Shown: positions 49,201 through 56,373, counted from the first letter of the stretch. The stretch: DNA of 64,000 bases from Fibrobacter sp. UBA4223 (GCA_002382975.1 DFTB01000009.1:1-64000); one strand, 5' to 3'. Notes: generated from the letters alone by a model not told the origin. A program made the numbers and translations.

Positions 49201-49881
49201 TGGAAAATCAAGCCCGACCAGGAAGAAGCAAAGAAACTCAAGGCCGACGCAGAAGAACTTATCAAGAGCCTTACAAAGCCCGAGTATGCGCTGCGTGCCG
49301 TGCAGGCGTTCTACCCTGCAGCCGGTACGGAAAATTCCATCAGGTTCAACACGGGCCGTACCGGCACCGACTCCGACATCGTCGAAGTCGAAACGGCACG
49401 CCAGCAGAACCCGGAAGGCACCTGCCTTGCCCTCTGCGACTATGTAGCCCCTGCCAACGCAACGACAGCAAGCGTCTTTAACGCTCCCGCCGGCAAAGAT
49501 GTTTTCCGCGACATCGTGGGCGCCTTCGCCGTCACCGTGAGCGACGCCTTCGTGAAGCGCCTCGAAAAACTGAAGGCCGAACAGGGCGGCAGCGACTACG
49601 ACGTTCTCTTGATGCAGACTGTCGCCGACCGCCTGGCCGAAGCGGGCGCCGAATACCTGAGCCAGGAACTCGCGCGCACCAACAACTGGAAGGGCATCCG
49701 CCCGGCCGTCGGCTACCCCGTGCTCCCGAACATCAAGGAAATCTTCAACGTCGCGAAACTCATCGATTTCAACAGTGTCGGAATATCGCTCACCGAGAAC
49801 GGCGCCATGTACCCGCAGGCCTCCGTGAGCGGCCTCTACATCAGCCACCCCGAAGTGGATTATTTTCACGTGAAGTCGTGA
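46252..49881 (+). CDS. metH: Cobalamin-dependent methionine synthase
   Basis: MetH methylates homocysteine using methyl-tetrahydrofolate and cobalamin. The 1209-residue protein has all modules. The homocysteine domain (to about 330) has zinc cysteines in LNCGLGADG and IGGCCGTTPEH. The pterin domain is about 365-640 (VGERCNVAGSKKFLRLI, DVIDVNMDDGLLD). The cobalamin cap and B12 domain run about 680-900, with GDVHDIGKNIVSVIMACNGY carrying the cobalt-ligating His and then TSPTHTAVKIA. The reactivation domain has RFNTGRTGTD and the C-terminal RPAVGYPVLPN. An alanine/serine-rich linker (SDAGSNSVADSAQAKT) is present. No cobalamin riboswitch is visible upstream. Confidence 0.96.
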   Translation: MEKKMTLREAFENKMLLLDGGMGSVIQTYGIKGANNDMLSIEKPEIILDIQRRYVDAGVDCLTTNTFSSQRVSQHEYHQEHRIAEMNRAAVKIAKQAAAEAMEKYGRQVYILGDVGPTSKMLSMSEDVNDPASRSITFDELEDAYLEQIQVLVEEGVDAILIETIFDTLNAKAAASAFTKVMEKVSRPVEVMFSMTVSDASGRTLSGQTVEAFAISVMHMHPLSIGLNCGLGADGMVPYLRRMGKVAPCYISCHPNAGLPNQFGGYDDTPEDMVNKMHVYLDDKLVNMIGGCCGTTPEHIAAMRKMLDALPADYERRKPAPKYATSPLLRLAGLEPLFKEQVHPSDGADSCNAEDFVKVGERCNVAGSKKFLRLINEKNYDEALDIARKQVEDGADVIDVNMDDGLLDATAEMQTFLNLIASDPAVSRVPIMVDSSRFEVIEAGLKCIQGKSIVNSISLKMGEQAFIEHALTIKRLGAAVIVMLFDEEGQATNYERRVKIAARAYDIMVKQLNFAPSDIIFDPNVLTVATGMAEHNAYAIDFIRAVRWIMDNLPGVRISGGLSNLSFAFRGNNYLREAMHTTFLHYAIPNGMGMAIMNPSAIIEYKTIPLELRMAITEVLLNTEPDASEALIEIASRMTAAAAAAKEAGTKYDPKAIFAMSTGAGSSDAGSNSVADSAQAKTTPEERLQEALLKGTSTTLQPDLMELINRGDSPVGIISGPLMDGMNEVGRRFGEGKMFLPQVVKTARTMKKAVEILQPYIEAGKDANASSRGKIVIATVKGDVHDIGKNIVSVIMACNGYEMVDLGVMVPEDVIVKAVIENKADILSLSGLITPSLEEMCTVAKAMQDAGQRIPIIVGGATTSPTHTAVKIAPCYDGPVFHVRDAASNPGLVQKLLDPATSEQTIQENRVEQQRIRDKQNGIQTEAANAMAAAEKTTVERRYQCDWSKYQPVEPPFMGESKLPPIALEKVIPLISWEYFFFTWKIKPDQEEAKKLKADAEELIKSLTKPEYALRAVQAFYPAAGTENSIRFNTGRTGTDSDIVEVETARQQNPEGTCLALCDYVAPANATTASVFNAPAGKDVFRDIVGAFAVTVSDAFVKRLEKLKAEQGGSDYDVLLMQTVADRLAEAGAEYLSQELARTNNWKGIRPAVGYPVLPNIKEIFNVAKLIDFNSVGISLTENGAMYPQASVSGLYISHPEVDYFHVKS

Positions 49882-49927
49882 GACGGCGGCACCTCTCCAG
49901 GATGACGCTTCTTGAGACCCGCTTTAC

Positions 49928-50025
49928 TAGACCCTAGATCCTATCCCCTAAATCCTAGATCCTAGCCCCTACCCCCTAAATCCAGTCCCCCAATCCCTAA
50001 CACCTACAACCTACAGCCTAAAACC
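49928..50025. repeat. Heptamer array, 14 units of consensus TANANCC
   Basis: Exactly 98 bp divide into fourteen 7-bp units in one register: TAGACCC, TAGATCC, TATCCCC, TAAATCC, TAGATCC, TAGCCCC, TACCCCC, TAAATCC, AGTCCCC, CAATCCC, TAACACC, TACAACC, TACAGCC, TAAAACC. The array ends 19 bp before the malQ ATG. It is the longest such array in the window. Confidence 0.9.
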
Positions 50026-50044
50026 TTTTTATATCTTTCCCACC

Positions 50045-52018
50045 ATGCGTTACAGTGATATTTCTTGTTTCCAGAGCGGTGTCGCCGTTCCCCTGTTCAG
50101 CCTCCGTAGCAAAAACAGCATCGGTATCGGCGAATACCTTGACCTGATTCCCTTTGCCCAGTGGTCCAAGCTTTGTGATTTCAACGTCATCCAGCTTTTG
50201 CCGGTGAACGATACCGGCGCCGAGGCCAGCCCCTACAGCGCCCGCAGCGCCTTTGCCCTGAACCCGGTGTTCATCAACATCCAGGCGGTGCAGGGTTCCT
50301 CCGAATTCGAAGACGATATCGAAGAGGCCAAGGAAAAGTTCGACGAGCAGGAACGCATCGACTACTACAAGATATCCACTTGGAAACGCTCTATCCTGAG
50401 AAAAATTTTCGACAACCGTTACGACCAGCTCCGCAAGGACAAGGTCTTGCAGGAGTGGCTGGACAAGAACCCCTGGGCCAAGGCCTACTGCGCCTACAGC
50501 ACCCTGAAGGCCGAAAACGGCGAGAAAAGTTGGAAGGACTGGAAAAATTTCAAGAACCCCACGGACGCGGACATCGAAAAAGTCTGGACCAAGTACAAGA
50601 AAGACGTTTGGTTCCAAGCCTGGATGCAGTTCGTTGCCGAGACGCAGTTCTGTGCCGCCGTGTCGGAAGTTTCCAAGCTGGGCATCAACATTAAGGGCGA
50701 CATTCCTATCCTCATCAACGAGGACAGCGCCGACGTGTGGGCAAGCCGCAAGTATTTCTCCCTGGAAGACCGTGCCGGCGCCCCTCCCGACATGTTCAGC
50801 TACAGCGGCCAGAACTGGGGATTCCCCACCTACCGCTGGGATGTCATTGAACAGGACGGCTTTGCCTGGTGGAAAGCCCGTCTCGCCCAGGCGAGCAAGT
50901 TCTACCACGCCTACCGTATCGACCACGTGCTGGGATTTTTCCGTATATGGAGCATCCCCCAGACCGAGACCACGGGCATCCTCGGACACTTCAATCCCAG
51001 CATCCCGCTGACTCTGGAACGCCTGCAGGCCGCAGGCTTCAAGCAGGAATCCCTGGAATACCTGCGCAAGCCCAACTATTCCGTGGATCAGTTGCGGCAG
51101 TTTCTGGAAGGCGATACGGAGCGGCTCCTGCCCGTCTGCTTCAAGACGCTTTACGGCACTACGGACCGCTACATCCTGAAAGACGAATTCCTCTCGGAAA
51201 AGGCCATCCTCGGTCTTTCCGAACCTCAGGAAATCAAGGACAAGTTGCTGAAGGTCTACTGGAACCGCGTGTTTGTCCCTACCGGCGACGAACACACCTT
51301 CTACCCTTACTGGTACTGGTACAATGCCCCGGTGCTCTTCACCCTGCCGGAATATGAACAGCAGAAACTTCACGAAATTATCGGCGAGAACGAGTCGGCC
51401 CAGAATGGGCTCTGGGAGGCGAACGCCACCAAGCTTTTGTCGGTCCTTGCCAAGGAAACGGACATGCTGGTCTGTGCCGAAGACCTGGGCTCCGTGCCCC
51501 GCTGCGTTCCTGCGGTTCTCAAGAAACTGAACATCCTTTCGCTCCGTATCGAGCGCTGGGCCCGCAACTGGGACGCTCCTTATTCTCCCTACTACGCCAT
51601 GGAAGAATATCCCCGCCTCTCGGTATGCACCACCAGCTGCCACGACACCTCCACCCTTCGCGGGCTCTGGAAGGAGCCTGACTTTGATAGGGCCTTCTAC
51701 TGGTCTCACGCGGGGCTTCCGGGCAACGCTCCGGAGGAACTGACCCCCACCGTGGTGCGGAATATTCTGGCCCACGTGTTCTCCGCCAACAGCCTGCTCT
51801 GCATCTTGCCGGTGCAGGACTATTTCGCCCTGTCGCCTGCCCTTTCGGAATGCGCTCCCGAAGAGGAACGGGTGAACATCCCGGGCACCGTCGGTGGCAA
51901 GAACTGGACCTACCGCCTGCCCTGTTCCGTAGAGGATCTCGCGAAAAACAACTTCCTCTGTTCCGAAATCCGCAAGCTGGTGGACGCCCGCAAACGCAGG
52001 CCCATGTGGAAAATCTAG
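50045..52018 (+). CDS. malQ: 4-alpha-glucanotransferase (GH77, amylomaltase)
   Basis: MalQ transfers alpha-1,4-glucan segments between maltodextrins. The 657-residue protein begins RYSDISCFQSGVAVPLFSLR then NSIGIGEYLDL, as in GH77. It has LLPVNDTGAEASPYSARSAF, GDIPILINEDSADVWA, and the three catalytic carboxylates: D in YRIDHVLGFFRIWSIP (nucleophile), E in VCAEDLGSVP (acid/base) and D in SCHDTSTLRGLW. It is longer than bacterial amylomaltases of about 500 residues, closer to the eukaryotic DPE2 core without starch-binding domains. TATATC (50030-50035) ends 9 nt before the ATG and there is no Shine-Dalgarno sequence. A GH13 gene follows. Confidence 0.93.
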   Translation: MRYSDISCFQSGVAVPLFSLRSKNSIGIGEYLDLIPFAQWSKLCDFNVIQLLPVNDTGAEASPYSARSAFALNPVFINIQAVQGSSEFEDDIEEAKEKFDEQERIDYYKISTWKRSILRKIFDNRYDQLRKDKVLQEWLDKNPWAKAYCAYSTLKAENGEKSWKDWKNFKNPTDADIEKVWTKYKKDVWFQAWMQFVAETQFCAAVSEVSKLGINIKGDIPILINEDSADVWASRKYFSLEDRAGAPPDMFSYSGQNWGFPTYRWDVIEQDGFAWWKARLAQASKFYHAYRIDHVLGFFRIWSIPQTETTGILGHFNPSIPLTLERLQAAGFKQESLEYLRKPNYSVDQLRQFLEGDTERLLPVCFKTLYGTTDRYILKDEFLSEKAILGLSEPQEIKDKLLKVYWNRVFVPTGDEHTFYPYWYWYNAPVLFTLPEYEQQKLHEIIGENESAQNGLWEANATKLLSVLAKETDMLVCAEDLGSVPRCVPAVLKKLNILSLRIERWARNWDAPYSPYYAMEEYPRLSVCTTSCHDTSTLRGLWKEPDFDRAFYWSHAGLPGNAPEELTPTVVRNILAHVFSANSLLCILPVQDYFALSPALSECAPEEERVNIPGTVGGKNWTYRLPCSVEDLAKNNFLCSEIRKLVDARKRRPMWKI

Positions 52019-52022
52019 ACCA

Positions 52023-52104
52023 ATTCGGAATTCGGATTTCGGAATTATGAATTGATGTTAACGAGAAAATTCAACTCCGAAATCTGAAATCTGAAATCCG
52101 AATT
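52023..52104. repeat. Heptamer array pair in inverted orientation before the GH13 gene
   Basis: The left arm is ATTCGGA, ATTCGGA, TTTCGGA, ATTATGA, ATTGATG (52023-52057). The right arm is CCGAAAT, CTGAAAT, CTGAAAT, CCGAATT (52077-52104). The two arms are near complements. The right arm ends exactly at the ATG (52105), so there is no ribosome-binding site. Confidence 0.8.
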
Positions 52105-53364
52105 ATGTTCGCTCCAGCCTGGACAAAAGACGCCGTATTCTACCAGATATTCCCTGATAGGTTCTGCCGCAGTCCCCGCTACCAGGCGGTAGGCAGGTTC
52201 GTGTCCTGGGGCTCCAGGCCCACCCGCGAAAACATGTTCGGCGGCAATCTCGCAGGCATCGAGGACCATCTGGACTACATCGCGGGTCTCGGCGTAAACG
52301 CCATCTACCTCTGTCCCATCTTCAAGAGCAATTCCAACCACCGCTACCATACCGTCGATTACTTCGAAATCGACCCGGTGCTGGGCACCCTCAAGGATTT
52401 CGACCGTCTTGTCAAAAAGGCCCACAGGCTTGGGCTGCGCATCATTCTCGACGGCGTGTTCAACCACTGTTCCCGCGGATTCTTCCAGTTCAACAGCCTG
52501 CTGGAACTGGGCGAAAATTCTCCTTACGTGGACTGGTTCCATGTAAAGGGCTGGCCCCTCAACGCCTATTCGGGCAAGCCCAATTACGAATGCTGGTGGA
52601 ACTACCCTGCGCTCCCCAAGTTCAACACCGGCTGCCCCGATGTTCGGGAATACCTCTTCTCCGTGGCCGAATACTGGACCCGCCGAGGCATCGACGGCTG
52701 GCGTCTCGACGTGCCGAACGAAATTGACGACGACTCCTTCTGGCAGGAATTCCGCCGCCGCGTCAAGGCCATTAATCCCGAGGCTTACATCGTAGGCGAA
52801 ATCTGGGACGAACCCTCCCGCTGGTTGCAAGGCGACCAGTTCGACGGCGTCATGAACTACATCTTCCGCAAGGCGGTCATGAAATTCCTCTTTGATGAGA
52901 ACCCCATTTCGGTCCAGGAATTCTGCGACCGTGTCCGCGCCGCTTTCCCCGAAGGCCGCGGCGACATCCCCATGAACCTTTTGGGGAGTCACGACACCAC
53001 CCGCCTCCTGTCCCAGCCCTGCGCAAGCCTTGAACGCATCAAGCTGGCATACGCCCTCCTGTTCTTTATGCCCGGCGCGTCCTGCATTTACTACGGCGAG
53101 GAACTCTCCATGAAGGGCGGCAAGGACCCCGACTGCCGCCGAAGCGTCCCCTGGGACGAACTGGAAAACCGCAAGTTCCAACCGCTATACGAATTTATCT
53201 GTAACATGGTCAAGATGCGCCGCGAAAATCCCGTCCTCCGCGACGGCAGCCTCTCCATCGCAAACACCGCCGACGGCTTCACCGTCACCCGCACCCTGGG
53301 CAAAAAGACCGTGGCCCTCTCCGTCACAACCTCCGGCGCCCAACCTTCTTTTGAAATCAAGTAA
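52105..53364 (+). CDS. Alpha-amylase family glycoside hydrolase (GH13)
   Basis: The 419-residue protein has the GH13 regions in order: WTKDAVFYQIFPDRF, GVNAIYLCPIF, LGLRIILDGVFNHCS, GIDGWRLDVPNEID with the nucleophile D, AYIVGEIWDEPS with the acid/base E, and MNLLGSHDTTRLLS with the third carboxylate. It resembles the neopullulanase/cyclomaltodextrinase group without the N-terminal domain. No signal peptide is seen, so it acts inside the cell, probably on maltodextrin or glycogen fragments together with MalQ. Immediately downstream, on the opposite strand, is the YafQ/DinJ pair. Confidence 0.92.
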   Translation: MFAPAWTKDAVFYQIFPDRFCRSPRYQAVGRFVSWGSRPTRENMFGGNLAGIEDHLDYIAGLGVNAIYLCPIFKSNSNHRYHTVDYFEIDPVLGTLKDFDRLVKKAHRLGLRIILDGVFNHCSRGFFQFNSLLELGENSPYVDWFHVKGWPLNAYSGKPNYECWWNYPALPKFNTGCPDVREYLFSVAEYWTRRGIDGWRLDVPNEIDDDSFWQEFRRRVKAINPEAYIVGEIWDEPSRWLQGDQFDGVMNYIFRKAVMKFLFDENPISVQEFCDRVRAAFPEGRGDIPMNLLGSHDTTRLLSQPCASLERIKLAYALLFFMPGASCIYYGEELSMKGGKDPDCRRSVPWDELENRKFQPLYEFICNMVKMRRENPVLRDGSLSIANTADGFTVTRTLGKKTVALSVTTSGAQPSFEIK

Positions 53365-53374
53365 AGAGGCCCAC

Positions 53375-53644
53375 TTAAAACAGGTCGCTGTGCGTTCCTG
53401 TCCGGACTAAGGTCAATATTAGCGAATCGCCAGAGATTTTGTATATCAACAGCCAATCTGGCTGGATATGGCATTCGCGAAAAGACTCCCAATCACCTGT
53501 TAGTGCATGGTCGCGGTGTTTTTCGCTCAGTTTTTCCCCTGAAGCCAAAACATCGACAACCTCTTGCAAAAGTGCGATGTTTAATCCCTTCTTTTTTGCC
53601 AGTTTAAGATCTTTTCGAAATTTCGAGGTGGTCCTGATTTCCAT
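53375..53644 (-). CDS. YafQ-type mRNA interferase toxin (RelE superfamily)
   Basis: The 89-residue protein has the YafQ pattern: TSKFRKDLKLAKKKGLNIALLQEVVDVLASGE, then KHRDHALTGDWESFRECHIQPDWLLIYKI and LTLVRTGTHSDLF. The C-terminal HxDLF, with its catalytic His, and the HIQPDWLL region are typical. It should cleave mRNA on the ribosome. The start overlaps the antitoxin stop by one base. The toxin looks intact. Confidence 0.92.
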   Translation of the reverse strand: MEIRTTSKFRKDLKLAKKKGLNIALLQEVVDVLASGEKLSEKHRDHALTGDWESFRECHIQPDWLLIYKISGDSLILTLVRTGTHSDLF

Positions 53645-53928
53645 TATTCGTCCAAGATGTCCTTAATCATAGCTTTCGCATTTTTGTAAGACTTAACCTT
53701 GCGTTTACCCGAAGCGATTTCGTTTGCTTCAGTCATAGCGGCAAGGGTTTCGGCGTTGGGCGAATCGAGGGCAATCTCGAATGGAATCTTGCGGAGCCGA
53801 ATGGCCTGTTTTAGGAATACAGTAATAGCAGTGCTCATATTCATTCCCAGTTCGTTGAACAGGTTCTCGGCCTGGGTCTTGAGTTTTGAGTCGATCCTTG
53901 CGCTGATTGTATTCATTGTCGTTTCCAT
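53644..53928 (-). CDS. DinJ/RelB-type antitoxin
   Basis: From ATG 53928, with GGAG 6 nt upstream, 94 residues begin METTMNTISARIDSKLKTQAENLF. The N-terminal ribbon-helix-helix (TISARIDSKLK, then NMSTAITVFLKQAIR) binds DNA, and the acidic/basic C-terminal tail wraps the toxin. Upstream in-frame ATGs at 53940 and 54009 are less likely because the operator at 53941-53970 would lie within the gene. It forms the operon antitoxin-toxin. Confidence 0.9.
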   Translation of the reverse strand: METTMNTISARIDSKLKTQAENLFNELGMNMSTAITVFLKQAIRLRKIPFEIALDSPNAETLAAMTEANEIASGKRKVKSYKNAKAMIKDILDE

Positions 53929-53940
53929 AATTTGCTCCAT

Positions 53941-53970
53941 TTTACTAAAATATATATAAATTTTAGTAAA
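53941..53970 (-). promoter_or_regulatory. Operator palindrome of the DinJ/YafQ operon
   Basis: TTTACTAAAAT (53941-53951) and ATTTTAGTAAA (53960-53970) form a perfect 11-bp inverted repeat 12 bp upstream of the chosen antitoxin start. Ribbon-helix-helix antitoxins usually autoregulate through such a site. Confidence 0.7.
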
Positions 53971-54026
53971 GTAACAATACATTGTATTATAAATTGCGTT
54001 ATTTCTCATTAAACCTCCTATAAACG

Positions 54027-54089
54027 CAAAAAAAGCCGTATTTCCATAGCCCGCAGCTTATTTTGGCTGCTATGGGATATGGAAATACG
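54027..54089 (-). terminator. Strong hairpin with T-run on the minus strand, no obvious gene behind it
   Basis: Outer arms CGTATTTCCAT (54037-54047) and ATGGAAATACG (54079-54089) are perfectly complementary over 11 bp, with a GCAGC/GCTGC inner pairing. On the minus strand seven T follow. It would stop leftward transcription before the toxin-antitoxin genes, but I see no minus-strand gene between it and 54470. Confidence 0.55.
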
Positions 54090-54151
54090 ACTTTCGCGGG
54101 GTAATATACAAAACAGAATGCAAAAATTCCAAATAAAGTCAATAAAAATGG

Positions 54152-54179
54152 TTCAAACGCTCGCTTTTTAGTGTATATT
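54152..54179 (+). promoter_or_regulatory. Promoter of the structured RNA upstream of the FISUMP gene
   Basis: TTCAAA (54152-54157) and TATATT (54174-54179) are spaced by 16 bp. Transcription would start near 54186. Confidence 0.5.
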
Positions 54180-54185
54180 TAGAGT

Positions 54186-54396
54186 GAAAAGAGTTTAGCT
54201 CTTGTTCTCTAAGTGAAATCTCGACCATTTCAATAACCGAGAGCAAGGCGAACGCTCACGCAGGTATGCCGTTTTGCGGTGTGCTTCAGTTTGCTGTGCA
54301 GGCAACAGCCCTTTTGGGGCGTGGGTCGTTTGCGTTTATCGGTTATAGGCTGTCGAGAGCCTCACTTAGGTAGATGCAACGACTCGCGCCTTTTTT
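54186..54396 (+). ncRNA. Structured RNA with two mutually exclusive folds (6S-like rod or leader attenuator)
   Basis: The transcript can fold into a long rod: CTAAGTGA/TCACTTAG, CTCGAC/GTCGAG, ATAACCGA/TCGGTTAT, GCGAACG/CGTTTGC, CACGC/GCGTG, separated by small internal loops, with a short 5' hairpin (AAGAG/CTCTT). Alternatively, the segment 54318-54333 can pair with 54376-54390 to form a long terminator stem followed by six T. The rod with regular interior loops and paired ends resembles 6S RNA in outline. The switch between the folds, 73 nt before the FISUMP start codon, resembles an attenuator. I could not match it to a known RNA family by sequence. Confidence 0.5.
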
Positions 54397-54468
54397 GTAT
54401 TCTCTCAAATTTGGTGTGGTTCTTTGCTGGACGAGGCAAACTCCGAAGTAAAATCAAAGGAGTCTGAC

Positions 54469-55893
54469 ATGGCTTGTGTAAAACAATTTGCTCTCACAGG
54501 GATTCTTGCATTGCTTTTTGCATGCGGTGATGAATCATCTAACTCAAACTCTCCAATACAGAATTCTGAGTCTGATTATATCGTTTCTGTCTTTGCTGAT
54601 TTACCTTCTTGTACAAATAAGCAGGAAGGGGTTGTTGCTTATGTAAAGGATGAAAAAAAAGCTTATACCTGTAAAAATGGAGACTGGGTATTAGAGAATG
54701 ATAAACTAGAACAATCGTCTTCATCTGATTCTAGCGAAAAACATAGTGAAGAGAAAAATTCTAGCAATATTCAAAATGAATCGTCTAGTAGTCGGGCTGC
54801 TTCAAACGAACTGAACTGGAACACCTCAAAAGAAGCTTACTTGAATCCCGACATTACTTATGGAGAAATGATTGATTCTCGTGACAAAAAAGTATACAAA
54901 ACCGTGAAAATAGGATCCCAAGTATGGATGGCTGAAAATTTGAATTACAATGACGTATCTAAGGGCTCAAATATAAAAAGCTGGTGCTATGACGAAGATA
55001 GCGTGAAATGTAATTTAACGGGTCGATTTTATACATGGGCTATGGCGGTTGGAAAAACAGAAGAAGAATGTGGTGTTAGCAAGGAGTGTGGTAATCGTGA
55101 GCGATTGAGAGGTGTCTGCCCTTCAGGATGGCATCTACCTAGCTATGAAGACTGGAATACCTTACTTTCAACTGTAGGTACGTCATCGGCGGGTACAACA
55201 CTTAAATCACTAAGTGGCTGGTATTGTGATGTACATATCGATGCGAATGGTACGGATATCTATGGCTTTTCGGCGATTCCTGTTGGATTTATGGACTCTT
55301 TTGTCCGTAAAAATCAAAACGCAGGGAATGGTGCATATTTTTGGAGCTCCTCGGAAAATACAAAAAGCTGTGCATATGGCATGCAAGTAGGAACAAACAT
55401 GGACAATTCCGAAATTACAGAAAATGCAGTAAAAATAACTGATGTAAAGAAAGATTATGCTTTATCAATTCGTTGTGTTGAAAACGACAATAAAAAATGT
55501 AACGAGAAATTGACTGGAGATTGCCTTGTCGGTACTTGGACTCTGTCGTCTATTAGTCAAAAAGCCAGCAAGGAGGTTATTTCAGACTTTTCTGCTGCTC
55601 CGGGAACAATGGAAATTCGTGACGATGGAACATACTATTATACAAGATCTACCGCAGGTTATTGTCAGGGGGTAGATGAGGGCGAATGGAGCTTCGCGGA
55701 TGGAGTGTTGACATTCTTCGAAAATAAAAAAGGTGATTGTATTGAATTCGGCAAGAAATATACTGTAACCCCAACCTTCGAAGTTTCTGGTGGCGTAATT
55801 ACCTTGTATCTCAACAAGGTCGTTTTTCAGCAGGATGAAAGGGATGGTTTGTATGTAGGTAATGACACAGAAGTATTTAAATTCTTGGAATGA
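54469..55893 (+). CDS. Lipoprotein with FISUMP domain
   Basis: ATG 54469 follows AAAGGAG (54456-54462) and gives a lipoprotein signal with lipobox LFAC (C19). Next come a short Cys-containing module (LPSCTNKQEGVVAYVKDEKKAYTCKNGDW) and a serine-rich linker. The Fibrobacter succinogenes major paralogous domain covers about residues 130-350: KVYKTVKIGSQVWMAENLNY, GRFYTWAMAVG, CPSGWHLPSYEDWNTLL, GFSAIPVG, YFWSSSE and SIRCVE. The last about 110 residues form a lipocalin-like module (GTWTLSSISQ, GTMEIRDDGTYYYTR, EGEWSFADGVLTFFE). The FISUMP domain has no established function but marks surface lipoproteins of this lineage. The RNA leader at 54186-54396 may control it. Confidence 0.85.
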   Translation: MACVKQFALTGILALLFACGDESSNSNSPIQNSESDYIVSVFADLPSCTNKQEGVVAYVKDEKKAYTCKNGDWVLENDKLEQSSSSDSSEKHSEEKNSSNIQNESSSSRAASNELNWNTSKEAYLNPDITYGEMIDSRDKKVYKTVKIGSQVWMAENLNYNDVSKGSNIKSWCYDEDSVKCNLTGRFYTWAMAVGKTEEECGVSKECGNRERLRGVCPSGWHLPSYEDWNTLLSTVGTSSAGTTLKSLSGWYCDVHIDANGTDIYGFSAIPVGFMDSFVRKNQNAGNGAYFWSSSENTKSCAYGMQVGTNMDNSEITENAVKITDVKKDYALSIRCVENDNKKCNEKLTGDCLVGTWTLSSISQKASKEVISDFSAAPGTMEIRDDGTYYYTRSTAGYCQGVDEGEWSFADGVLTFFENKKGDCIEFGKKYTVTPTFEVSGGVITLYLNKVVFQQDERDGLYVGNDTEVFKFLE

Positions 55894-56046
55894 AGAATCT
55901 ATAAACCTTCATAACATCTCGGGGGAAACTCGCAGGGACTAACAGCCACAAGAGTTTCCTCCTGCAAGAGCGTTTCCTACCCACAAAAAACGGGTCATTA
56001 CTGCAAAACGCCTGTAAACCAAAGCCATTATTTTTTTTTTGACTGA

Positions 56047-56110
56047 GATGTGTATTTCCCGAGTGAACAGTCGAACGAAGTGAATCTGTGAACGAGGAAA
56101 TGTACACATC
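56047..56110. repeat. Large imperfect inverted repeat
   Basis: Arms GATGTGTATTTCC..GAACAG (56047-56070) and CTGTGAACGAGGAAATG..ACATC (56086-56110) pair over about 24 bp with few mismatches around a 15-nt loop. It lies in the 480-bp gap between the FISUMP gene and secDF, which holds no convincing gene. Confidence 0.6.
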
Positions 56111-56176
56111 GAGGGAAAGATTTGTATAGGAGACTCTTGCTTTCGCTGGAATGACATTATGGGGCTGGAATGTTAT

Positions 56177-56260
56177 CGGGGGTTTTAGGGGGCTTGCCCC
56201 CTAGGCGAGGGGGTGGAGAGCAACGAAGTGCGAACCAGGGGGATTCTTCCCCCTTTTTTG
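56177..56260. repeat. GC-rich palindromic element, copy C, with terminator-like end
   Basis: The block GGGGGTTTTAGGGGGCTTGC then CCCCTAGGCGAGGGGGTGGA occurs inverted in 59218-59270. It ends with AGGGGGA-TTCT-TCCCCCT (56237-56254) and six T, an intrinsic-terminator shape on the plus strand. Confidence 0.6.
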
Positions 56261-56286
56261 ATAGAAACCCGTTTATTCCACCGTTT

Positions 56287-56307
56287 CTAGTAACTAGTAA
56301 CTAGTAA
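56287..56307. repeat. Heptamer array, 3 units of CTAGTAA
   Basis: Three perfect CTAGTAA units followed by a partial one (CTAATGG) lie 66 bp before secDF. Confidence 0.75.
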
Positions 56308-56373
56308 CTAATGGTTAAAATTTCTATCTTTGCGCGCAAACTTAGCGTATAATGCCTTATTAAGGGATTACAA

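Noticed and set aside
47236..49869. 877-codon open frame antisense to metH
   Set aside because: Third-position C/G bias of metH keeps the opposite strand open; the translation has no domain logic and metH is certain.
49928..50025. CRISPR array or telomere-type repeat
   Set aside because: Units are 7 bp with no spacers and vary from unit to unit; no cas genes are present, and the likeness to plant telomere heptamers is chance or convergence.
55877..56157. Two small minus-strand frames after the FISUMP gene
   Set aside because: They overlap each other in different frames across an inverted repeat and lack ribosome-binding sites.
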